From: Sclerotinia nivalis
Lineage: Eukaryota > Ascomycota > Leotiomycetes > Helotiales > Sclerotiniaceae
Assembly: GCA_029531795.1 (NCBI GenBank)
Contig: JAPEIS010000010.1
Span: 1,240,001-1,304,000, forward strand
Direction: 5' to 3'
DNA length: 64,000 bases
The notes beneath the pieces are model-generated. The model was not told the origin of the DNA, did no database searches, and was given only the letters and a program-made list of their open reading frames with translations. Positions 55,801 to 64,000 of this stretch are shown in pieces (position 1 is the first letter of the stretch; the number at the start of each line of letters is the position of its first letter). A program made the translations under genes and the position numbers.

Positions 55801-56729
55801 GACAGTCGCTTTTGTCAAATTATGGAGGCTGGGCTCGTAAGTTGCTGTAGCTGGTCTCTTTGCGTATGAAAACTGGTTCTCTCGCCGATTAGTTCCCACT
55901 ATCAACACTATTCCTGTGTTCTCTAAGCCTTCTCGAGAGTAAACAACATCAATCAGCGAAGTTGCAGCTGCTACCACAGTCATATAACCTATGACGTAAT
56001 CGGGGTTCGAGTTCTCAATGATGGGCAGTGTCAATGACACCAAAGCATAAGTACTATTAATCTGTAGAGGCCCTAGGAGAAGGGCAGCACTTTTGTTGAG
56101 TGGGTAATCGGCAAATGCATATACGTCTGTAAAATTCGTCCCCGGATCATTTGGGTCGGACCTTGTGGTTGGAATATACGAAATATTCGGGTACAAACTC
56201 GGTGGGTAGCCCTGATCGGCATCGCCTAGAAAAGCGGGCTGATTGTTTGAGTTATTATAGGGGAGTTGAATACCTGCAACACCTCCGCGCGATCAGTATA
56301 CGTTGTATCTATGAAGGAAGGTAAGCTACCGGATGCATTAGCCGTCACATTCAAAATCCCATTGACCGAACCCGTCTCATTCCTGGGGAAGATAATGACT
56401 TGAAGTAACGCAGATAGTCCACCAGAAGCTAAACCACTTTGAACATCGTCTCTTGCTTCATCCCAATTGGGCTTTCCTTTGTAAAAGTCACTAATGGCCT
56501 GCTGAATAAGAATCCTAGTGACAATTGTTGAACATGTGGCCCGGATTAAGAGTAAATCGGAAGCAACTGAAGCAGCTTTGAGCGATGCGGTGAGACTGAG
56601 TGCATTCTCTTTGACGTTGACTGTGAAACTGTAATTATTGAACCAAGTAGCTAGAGCAAGCACAGTCAATGGAACAAGAGAAGCCAGCAGGACGACCAGG
56701 CCAAGTTGCAACCTGATACCAATCCTCAT
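52900..56729 (-). CDS. SLN1: Hybrid histidine kinase of the Sln1 class (osmosensor, group VI)
   Basis: Four exons, 56729-56330, 56273-55450, 55276-53190 and 53137-52900, sum to 3549 nt and give 1182 aa. Introns are 56, 173 and 52 bp. Helix 1 is IRLQLGLVVLLASLVPLTVLALATW; a large outer sensor domain of about 330 residues follows; helix 2 is ILLACVFGTFGLILLVV. A HAMP-like stretch RPIRRLRDATKHSI leads to the H box FIANISHELKTPLNGILGL with the phosphorylated His. The N box IINLVSNSLKFTPPGG and G box VEDTGPGIPEH follow. The receiver is VLVAEDNLVNQEV..FMDIQMPNLDG with the phospho-Asp, ending in LTAFAEES and SKPIRRP. It feeds the Ypd1-Ssk1-HOG MAPK relay at the plasma membrane. The C-terminal 50 aa are Ser/Thr/Pro-rich. 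Confidence 0.96.
55277..55449 (-). repeat. Imperfect ~18-bp repeats within SLN1 intron 2
   Basis: The 173-bp intron, three times the usual size, holds about five diverged units related to ATTCATTGTTTAG on the minus strand. They occupy most of the middle of the intron. Donor GTAAGT and acceptor ACAAG lie outside the repeats. Confidence 0.6.
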
Positions 56730-58592
56730 CTCCAGACCGTTGCGTATTTACTCGCACACGGAATCGAGGAGTTGTCTAGGTGTTGATTTGAACCAAATAT
56801 CCGTCCTCGTAATCGGATGATTCGGAACACTCCCAAACAATTCCCTCGATAGTATTATTTCCCTCTCGTACAATATCGGTTTACACTCTGTAAGATATTT
56901 CCAATTCATCAAGAGTATTGTATCGGCCAAAGAAGTCGTCGAATTATTTTCCGGAACGTTGCCGCGCGAGCCTAGTAGCTTATCCCCTTCCTCCAAGGTG
57001 CCGAAAAACTCCAGCTCGAGTGGTTGAAATTTTCGTCAATGTATCCGTCGCATATTCAATATATCTGCATCGCGCTGAAGAGAATAGGTTTTGGGTTGGA
57101 TGGAGGTGGTTGCTGAGCGAGAATAGGTTGAGTAAATGTTAAAAGCTATCGCGGAAGAAAAGACGTGGTGACAAATTGTGGATTGATTAAAGAAAGAGTT
57201 GCTTCTAGAGTTGGCTGTGGCTGTGGCTGGCCTTTTAGACTTCACACTGGGATTAATATATTGAGTTTTGATCACTGCGAACCCCACAGGAAAAAAAACT
57301 TAAATAAACGATGTCAGATCTTACTTCGTACAGTGAAGTGTTTACATGTATGGATGTACGGAGTAGAGGATTTATAAACATTTATAAACAGAGCTCTAGG
57401 CTATTGAGATTGGTTCCATTTACCCAATCTTTTTTCATTCGATTGAATAGATCCGGATTTCGGATGAATTGAAGTAAATTTAAGAACTGAAGCGAGATTA
57501 TAAAATTCATTGGCTCAATGGGCCAGACCTTGTCAAAATTAATTTAGTACGGCTTAGGGACTAACTAAAGGAACTATTCATTGGTGGTACTCAGTAAAGA
57601 ATCTATCTACAGAGGAAGATCTGAAATATTCTATAAGAATTAATCCCCCTCTTATTTATATAGCTCTACTATTACGAATATATTAAAACTTTCATCTTTT
57701 ATATTTACTAATTATCTATCTTCTATTCTTTCTTTTTCTAATAAATATAAATTATCTAAAATTGATCATCTCAAAAATATAACTTGTTTGCCTCGGTAAA
57801 TACAGCTAAGGAAGGGAAGCGAGTCTGCGATTTGTTAAGCATTGGGTCACTCATTCTCACGGACAAGTGAACAAGACAAGCGGCGGTTGAGTCTGCTAGT
57901 GTGGCCCTATAGTATAGTAAAGAGCTTTTACAATCATGCAAGCCAGTTCGTTTAGTCTCCAAAGATCAGAATAATTTCTCACATATCTTATAACCTAACC
58001 TTCCCCTACCGTGATGGCCTAGTAAATCCTCGCTCTCATCACTCCACTATCTTTCCCATGCAAACAAAAGGTACGTGCGATCCCCCACGATTTGTATGGG
58101 GAGCGAAAAAGTGAGCCTCACTCCTAGGTGCATATGAAATAGACAGTTGAATTGACTTGTCAACATTTATTCAAAAATATTATGTTTTTCTCTGTCAAAA
58201 CACTAACAACTTTCACGCTCATCGCTACTGATAAAGGAACTTCGAAACTTCTGATCATGGATTCTCATAATTCTATAGAGCAATACTCCTTATATTCACC
58301 AGAGTTGCATTGTACCTCAGATCTCGCTCGTCTCGTTGTTGGCATGGTAACCAGAAACATTCCCCTTCTCCGCTCCATGTTCTCACACACGGGTACGCCC
58401 CACCACTAACATTCGGCCTGCCTCACAGATTGTGCTTGGTCTCTGGCGGTTGTTAAATGCCGGCACAGGCAGTCGCGCTCAGATTTTCTGGACGTGGTTA
58501 TGTAGAAATGTGCTAGATGGGTTAAGGTGAGATATGATTGGTGTAGTACTCAATGACTAACTATACGATACACCATCAATCTTAATTACCAA
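56730..58592. other. 1.9-kb intergenic region, SLN1 upstream, with an AT-rich block
   Basis: It includes a GGCTGTGGCTGTGGCTGG microsatellite near 57214-57231 and a very AT-rich block at about 57610-57770 with no long frames. A short plus frame at 58152-58409 has no recognisable content. No supported gene. Confidence 0.5.
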
Positions 58593-59542
58593 TCAGGCAA
58601 TCTTTGACTTCTGCCTTTTATTTCTCAAATTTTCCAATTTTTTCACATGCTCCAATGTATATTGTGGCCGCTTTCCGTTGGTGTTCAAATTCGTATCCTC
58701 CGGAGGAAGTTCTAAATTGATATCCTCTAAGGCTGAAAGAAAGATTCCTAGCCGACCAGAAGCGTCAAGGAAATTAAACCATCTGGTTCGGTAGATCGCC
58801 ATCTTGCCCACGATACACTCCGAGCCCTGGATGATTGACGTAATGTATAATGGTGTTGTGGTCACAGTAACGACTTGCACCCAAAACGAGTATACTATCA
58901 ACACCCGCACCTGTGAAAGGTTAGCCCATAGCAAAGCTATTTATTGCATCAACGCACATTTATGGTTTCGGTGTTGTCAGGTAAACAGTGCATGGCAGCC
59001 ATAGCGAATGCGATGTAGAGCTCTGCAGAGCTAAGTGAATGCTCGGGTCGGTTTCGTTCCCGGATTACAATCGATAACAGAGGAATTATGCGTTTCGTCT
59101 TGTGTGACAATGATAGGGTCAATTTTGCGGGGATGCCAGAAGAGTAACTATCATTCTCAATCCGAAATTTTTGGTTCCTAGAAGTCTCGCGTCAGCCTAA
59201 CATAAACTATACAGATTGAAATATTTACCAAGTACTATGAAGCCCATGTGAAGCTTGTTCTGACAAGGTCGTAATCCCCCTCGTTAATAACGCCGACACA
59301 TATTCTGAGCAAAACAGAGCTGACCAGGTTCCGCTCAGTATGATCTCCATAGTATTTACCCCTGATAAGCATCCGTCGCTGGTTAAATAATCCCACACAG
59401 GCTCGATGTTATCTAATATATGTTGATCGTCGATGTCGAGAGTCTCAATATGTAATTGTTCCAACTGCATCTCATTTGGGCTCGCGCTTTTTGACCGCTT
59501 CAGATCGCGAAGAAGTGTGCGAACATCCTTGATCCATGACAT
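58593..59542 (-). CDS. Uncharacterised three-exon gene, no family recognised
   Basis: Exons 59542-59229, 59177-58958 and 58910-58593 join to 852 nt and 283 aa. The introns are 51 bp (GTAAAT..TTCTAG) and 47 bp (GTGCGT..TTCACAG with a GGCTAACC branch). All three frames stay open and connect in phase, which argues for a real gene. The protein opens SWIKDVRTLLRDLKRSKSAS and continues as a mixed alpha/beta region. The third exon has a hydrophobic stretch (VLIVYSFWVQVVTVTTTPLY) and a charged Lys/Arg-rich C-terminus (LENLRNKRQKSK). An AELYIAF patch resembles a cytochrome P450 piece but no heme motif precedes it. It is divergent from the gene at 60003. Perhaps lineage-specific. Confidence 0.55.
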
Positions 59543-60002
59543 TTTAGAACACGCAAGCTTTAAGTATCAAAGATGGAAAAGTTATTATTGTATTTGTTGT
59601 TGGTGCCGATTATGGTCTGTCTTGCATGGCTGAATTGTTGTTTACGACGTATGAAATCCGCAATGACGCGACATCGAATAGAGACTAGCAATCATTGCTC
59701 AATTACGTGATGTTTCCGGCAAAAAATGTCTCGGATCAACATTTGTAACAGGTTTATCATTTTTATTTATCATGTGACCATGTGATGCTAGTAAAAAATA
59801 AGGCAAGTGTGATCCTTAATGCCACGTGTAAAAAAAATCGGAAAACCCCGCACGAGGATTTGTAGAAGGGGCGAATTTATCAGATCACGTGGGAGCTAGC
59901 TTAGCCTACTCTTAGTACCAAAGGTGGCTTGTCTACCCTGGCCATTCTTTCACATCCTTTCTCTCTCGAAATCAAACCCCACATCCTTTCTGTCTTAAAT
60001 CC
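59543..60002. promoter_or_regulatory. Divergent promoter region with two CACGTG boxes
   Basis: 460 bp between two divergent, poorly known genes. CACGTG-type elements occur at about 59823-59828 (CCACGTGT) and 59886-59891 (TCACGTGG). CACGTG is a classic bHLH core; use here is inference. The segment is otherwise AT-rich. Confidence 0.45.
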
Positions 60003-61254
60003 ATGTCTACCCTAGCATCTTTGGATGAATACTTCAAGAGGTTCCCTTCGTGGCCTGAAGATTCCTTGTTACACAGAATCGACAAAGTCGGTCCCGGTAG
60101 CTCTTGGAACATACGAGAGTTAGGTACCTTCCAGGTGTTGCGTCGCGCGCCAAACCGTGGGCCACCAGCATGGCTTGATGAGTACGCTAGGGAAGCAGCC
60201 ATTCGTGTTGAAGAGAATGAATATTTACAGTCTGTTCTTCGACTCTTCGACCAGGATTGGCGTAGTTTCACGCATGAAGTCCTCACACAATCTGCTGGAC
60301 CATTGGGATCATTTGTTACACTTCTATCACAAGTTCTAGAGACCCCCATTCTTTCTGACCCCCAAAGGGACTTGAGGACACGAACAGATTTCCAAGCGCC
60401 TGCGCGTAGCAATGCTCCCAACACTACCGATTCACCTTCGTCGGAGTTGTCCTCGTCGCCTTCAGAATATCCCAACAAAAGAATTCGAAAAGATCGATCT
60501 CCCAGTAGCACTCCCAGTAGCTACGCGCCATCTGACGAGAGCGATCAGTCAACACATGATCAGCGAGCGAAATCAGAGACAACCACTAACGCATGTATAT
60601 ATGAGCTTTTGCGGTGTGTCACGGAGGTATCGAGGAAAGAGACTGACCCACCCTGCCGAATGGAATGGGCCATGAATCATGATACTTTCACCGTTCAAGC
60701 AGCATCACACACATTTACTACAACAAACGATGGTAGTTTCGTACACAAAATAAAGCATGCGGGACGCTGGCAGCGTGCTTCCAATTATTCATACTGCTCT
60801 ATCGAGGTGAGTTCAATTGCTAATCTCAAATCGATCTCAATACTAATCGGTCATGGAAAGACGAAGTCCTGGTATGACATCGTAGAGAAATCGTGGGGCG
60901 TCAAAGCTCAAGAAGCTGCACATATGATTGCCATGTTTTGTCAGCATATACCTGATGGCCCTCTTCAACATAATATAGTGTAAGATCTTCATAGCATTAA
61001 TCATCATTTGCTAATAGAAAAATAGCATACCTCTGGTGTCCGGCGCCCAGAACTTGTTTTCTTTGGTTCTTGGGAACTTTCCAATCGAGTACCAGCAGTA
61101 TCTCCGCGATGGCTCTCAGTCTCAAAAGCTCGCATTTGCAGAAATTAGCGAATATGGTGTGTTCAAGTTGCAAGACCCCGAACAACTCAAGGTTGTGTTT
61201 ATACTCATCATTTCTCTGAATCTTAAATTACAAAGTCTTGGACCGATAGTTTGA
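60003..61254 (+). CDS. Conserved fungal protein of unknown function, lineage-expanded type
   Basis: Two exons, 60003-60979 and 61026-61254, around a 46-bp intron (GTAAGA..ATAG) give 401 aa. The N-terminal 110 residues hold charged helices (LDEYAREAAIRVEENEYLQSVLRL). A Ser/Pro-rich linker with KRIRKDR, a possible nuclear signal, follows. The C-terminal half has YSYCSIEVSS, QEAAHMIAMFCQHI, a block around IEYQQYLRDGSQSQKLAF, and EYGVFKLQDPEQLKVVFIL. That last order (a strand with Ile/Glu, a QEAAxM helix, a YGPFKL-like strand) is typical of a large, uncharacterised family in Sclerotiniaceae and other filamentous fungi, perhaps with a nuclease-like core. No catalytic function can be stated. The stop codon lies 8 bp before a duplicated intron copy. 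Confidence 0.75.
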
Positions 61255-61261
61255 TAGACGG

Positions 61262-61634
61262 TGGCTTCGTTAGTAGGGAAGGTTGGGATACCTAGGGGAT
61301 TTATTAATGGAGAAATATGGAGTGGATAAGAGGTAAATGGCAAAGGAATTGTTGGTGGTTTCGAAAGAGGAAAAGAGTATAGCCTGGTCTAGCGGAGAGG
61401 AATATCTGTAGTTGTCCGAATGCATTCTGCATATCAAATGTATACAGAATATAACTATTCACGAAGATAACCGTCTCGCACTTTCAAGACAAGTCACTAT
61501 ATTATTGCTTCAAACCATTTCTTCGTCTCTTTCGATCCAAAGTCTCCCAAAAACACAAAAGACACTCACTCGACTTCCGTATTTACACTTTTATCAAAAT
61601 ACTCAAAAATAAAGAACCATCTTATCTCACCAGA
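61262..61634 (-). repeat. Duplicated copy of aldolase intron 1, lying 3' of the aldolase gene
   Basis: This segment matches 62570-62972 in the same orientation for nearly its whole length, with several indels. On the minus strand it runs from TCTG/GTGAGATA at one end to CCTAG/GTATCCCAACCTTCCC at the other, so it keeps both splice signals and the first seven or so codons of exon 2. It begins about 13 bp after the aldolase stop codon and ends close to the stop codon of the gene at 60003. Most base differences from the other copy are to A or T. Confidence 0.9.
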
Positions 61635-61647
61635 TGTCACAGGTTCC

Positions 61648-63128
61648 TCACAACCCATGATCTATCATCTGTCCCTCAACCCCTCTCTCAACCACGCCAG
61701 GCCCCGCCATCTCCATCTCGTAATCAAGATCCGGTTGCATCTCAGCATACAACGCATTCTTCTCACTCGCCATTTTAAAATTATACGCCGCCTCCTCATC
61801 ATTAATAACATGAACCCCTTTCTTCAACTCTCCATTTTCATCTCTGGTTCCACCTACGGCCGCTTCGACTTGCAATTGTATCTGGCATCCCCTGTCCAAT
61901 AACGTGAATAAGTACCCAGCTTCGTCGACCGTGGATCCGGTGCTTAATAATCCGTGGTTTAGTAGAATTGCTACTTTATTGTGACTACCAAGGGCGCGGG
62001 CAATGTTGGCGCCTTCTTCGGCGGCGAACACAATGCCGCCGTATGAGGCGTATACGGCGATGCTGTTGTGGAGGTTGCAAATATCTTGGTTTAACATGTC
62101 GAGGGGACGACCGAAGACGGACCTTAATGTTTTTAGTGGTAATGATTGGAAGTGTTTTGGACAAAAGGCTCACCATGCCCTTCCTGCATTTGTGTGTGCG
62201 TGACAAACAGCATGAACGTCAGGACGTGCTTTATGGATTGCAGAATGGATCAAAAATCCAGCAGCATTAGCGGGACGAGACTATTTATTTCATCAGTAAC
62301 CTTAACAAGATGCTCTTTAACTCGTCTTCACTGCTCGCGAATGAAATCTCCTACCCTATTCCCTCCAACGACTTTCCCACTATCTAAATCCAGACATATC
62401 ATGTCACCAGCAGTCATCAGACCAAAATGTCTTCCAAGAGGATTCATCCAGATATAATTTTCAAACTCTGGGTCTCGAACGGAAATATGTCCTGCCATCC
62501 CTTCGGTAAAACCACGACGAGAAAAGTCACGGAAGACGGCTGCCATGTGGATGAGAATGTGATGGCGATGGGCCTCGTGAGTAGGGAAGGTTGGGATACC
62601 TAGGGAATCTGTTAATGGCGGAATATGGAGTGGATAAGAGGTAAATGGAAAGGAATTGTCGGTGGTTTTGAGAGAGGAAGAGAGAGCATAGCCTGGTCTA
62701 GCGGAGAGGAATATTTGTGGTTGTCCGAGTGCATTCTGCGTACCAAATGCACACAGAATATAACTATCCCCAAGGATAATTCCGTCTCGCACTTTCAAGA
62801 ATAACCACTACATCACTGCTTCAAACCGTCTCTTCGTCTCCTTCGACCCACAATCTCAAAAAACCTCAAAGCCTCGCCCCAACAACACGAAAGACACTTG
62901 ACTTCCGTATTTACGCTCCCACTTTCCCATCAAAACACTCAAAAGTAAAGAATTCCATCATATCTCACCAGACATAACCACACCTCCATGGCTAATAGCC
63001 TCTAGCGGTGTTAAATCATCTCCACCATGAACATGTTCAAATTTCTCATGCTCTTCCACCTGCACATCTTCTTCTCCCGTCTTCTTCTGGATTGAGAGGG
63101 GAGATTCGGGTATTGCTGATGGTGCCAT
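61648..63128 (-). CDS. Class II aldolase/adducin-domain protein
   Basis: Four exons, 63128-62969, 62599-62355, 62280-62174 and 62122-61648, total 987 nt and give 328 aa. Introns are 369, 74 and 51 bp; the first is unusually long. Family marks are [83 protein letters not shown] and [10 protein letters not shown]. The HAHT pair and the later NHG His are the usual metal ligands. [11 protein letters not shown] closes the fold. Such fungal proteins act on aldol-type sugar phosphates or ketols, but the substrate is not fixed by sequence. An open frame runs through intron 1 into exon 2, so a second N-terminus is possible. Confidence 0.92.
62570..62972 (-). repeat. Aldolase intron 1 with exon edges, source-like copy of the duplicated segment
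   Basis: This covers the 369-bp intron plus the end of exon 1 and the start of exon 2. It aligns with 61262-61634. A frame starting at 62798 is open across about 65 codons of the intron and continues in phase into exon 2; the other copy breaks this frame. Confidence 0.9.
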
Positions 63129-64000
63129 TTTGACCCTGTTGTATTCGATTCTTATCTTGTTGATGATTAAATACTTTCGCAATAAATGATGATATTCACC
63201 TATATAGATGTATATTATCTTCAAAGACCATGGATAGAGCTGATTACGGAGTACGTCAGATTTATATAGATATATCCGACCGGCTAGAGAATAGCCAACT
63301 GGGAGCAAGGTGAATTATGTGGTTCAAGATGGCGAATGATCGACCGGTTACAAACGGAGTCACTTATCATGTACGATAGGACAGTGGGACCATCAGATTA
63401 GACGATGATAGGATGATAGGTTACTGTTGAAGCTATTGATAAAAGAATCTAACCTTTTATACTACAAAAACACTTAAAAACACGGGTGGTCAATGCACAC
63501 TTACGAACTTTTCTTTGAAATATCACGTGTAACCTTTTAAAATTCTTTAAATTTAATACAAATCGAAAAATAATTCAATAAATTGAATAATAATAATAGT
63601 AAAATAATTATAAGAATTAGGGCTTTCAAATGATATAATTATTCCTTCGGAGGACGAGCTGCGAGGTAGGTTTTGAAATGCTTTAAAAAATCATTCGAGG
63701 AGTAGCAGCGATGCGAATTATTTTTCAGGCGCCGAGGGGCCGGACTCAAAGCTCGTACTTAGATAATGTAAGAAAGTTGCTGATTAATCTATGATGATAG
63801 ATAAGTATGTAAGATCCGCAGTGATCCCAAAGTGTTTATCCCACAGTGTTCATGAGGTAGTAGTAATCGGAGGTTTTGATAAAGATTCGAAACAATTGTG
63901 GGGTATAACGTGGTCAACGTGTAGATAGGAAATGAGGGCAGAGATAAAAATGAATTATATTTACTCTTTTTGTGCATATTATCAATGAGTTGTCTTTGTA
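63129..64000. other. AT-rich intergenic end of window
   Basis: From about 63520 to 63640 the sequence is almost pure A/T with AATAATAATA runs and no open frames. CACGTG-like ATCACGTGTAAC lies at about 63522-63533. No supported gene is present to the right edge; the minus frame at 63789-63977 has no recognisable content. Confidence 0.5.

Noticed and set aside
58958..59177. Cytochrome P450 fragment suggested by AELYIAFAM
   Set aside because: No Cys heme-loop motif before it, and the neighbouring exons do not fit a P450; the match is a short helix pattern.
61262..61634. Interpreting the duplicated segment as a MITE
   Set aside because: No terminal inverted repeats or target-site duplication are visible; its ends match splice sites and exon edges instead.

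Overview
The window is a piece of nuclear chromosome from a filamentous ascomycete. Genes carry short GT..AG introns of about 46-75 bp with fungal branch sites, GC is moderate (about 42% by eye), and the gene set includes a Sln1-type hybrid histidine kinase, an RGS protein with C-terminal membrane segments, a Yap-like bZIP factor and a VIT-domain protein. Protein style suggests a Leotiomycete, probably Sclerotiniaceae (Botrytis/Sclerotinia type); that is recognition, not proof. There are no operons, tRNAs, rRNAs, CRISPR arrays or recognisable transposon genes.

Layout. 0-9 kb is gene-poor and surface/signalling related: the 5' part of a VIT-domain gene with an in-frame stop, a single-span glycoprotein, an RGS protein, an AT-rich stretch with a possible relic, and a cysteine-rich membrane protein. 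9.6-17 kb is housekeeping: peroxisomal acyl-CoA oxidase (SKL tail), SNU13 and V-ATPase proteolipid VMA3 as a divergent pair, and a carboxymuconolactone-decarboxylase-like protein. 17-21.8 kb is a 4.9-kb desert with short tandem repeats before a bZIP gene. 24-43 kb holds transketolase, an unknown protein, a coiled-coil golgin-like protein, an unknown helical protein, the KEOPS kinase BUD32, the glutamate-cysteine ligase modifier subunit, AP-1 sigma, MAF1 and a Dal5-type transporter. 43-57 kb holds a Sac2/INPP5F-like phosphoinositide phosphatase, a BMT6-like 25S rRNA methyltransferase, an F-box-like protein and SLN1. 58-64 kb is less conserved: two divergent uncharacterised genes and a class II aldolase whose large first intron is duplicated just after its own stop codon.

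I rebuilt exon structures by hand. For each multi-exon model the summed exon length is a multiple of three and the joined protein matches the family where one is known. The observations most worth a second look are the duplicated intron (61262-61634 versus 62570-62972), two competing terminal exons in AP-1 sigma, a CAA-to-TAA type stop in the VIT gene, a divergent CCTCGG pair before the acyl-CoA oxidase gene, and the three-exon orphan gene at 58.6-59.5 kb. I saw no clear sign of a wholly new multi-gene system.
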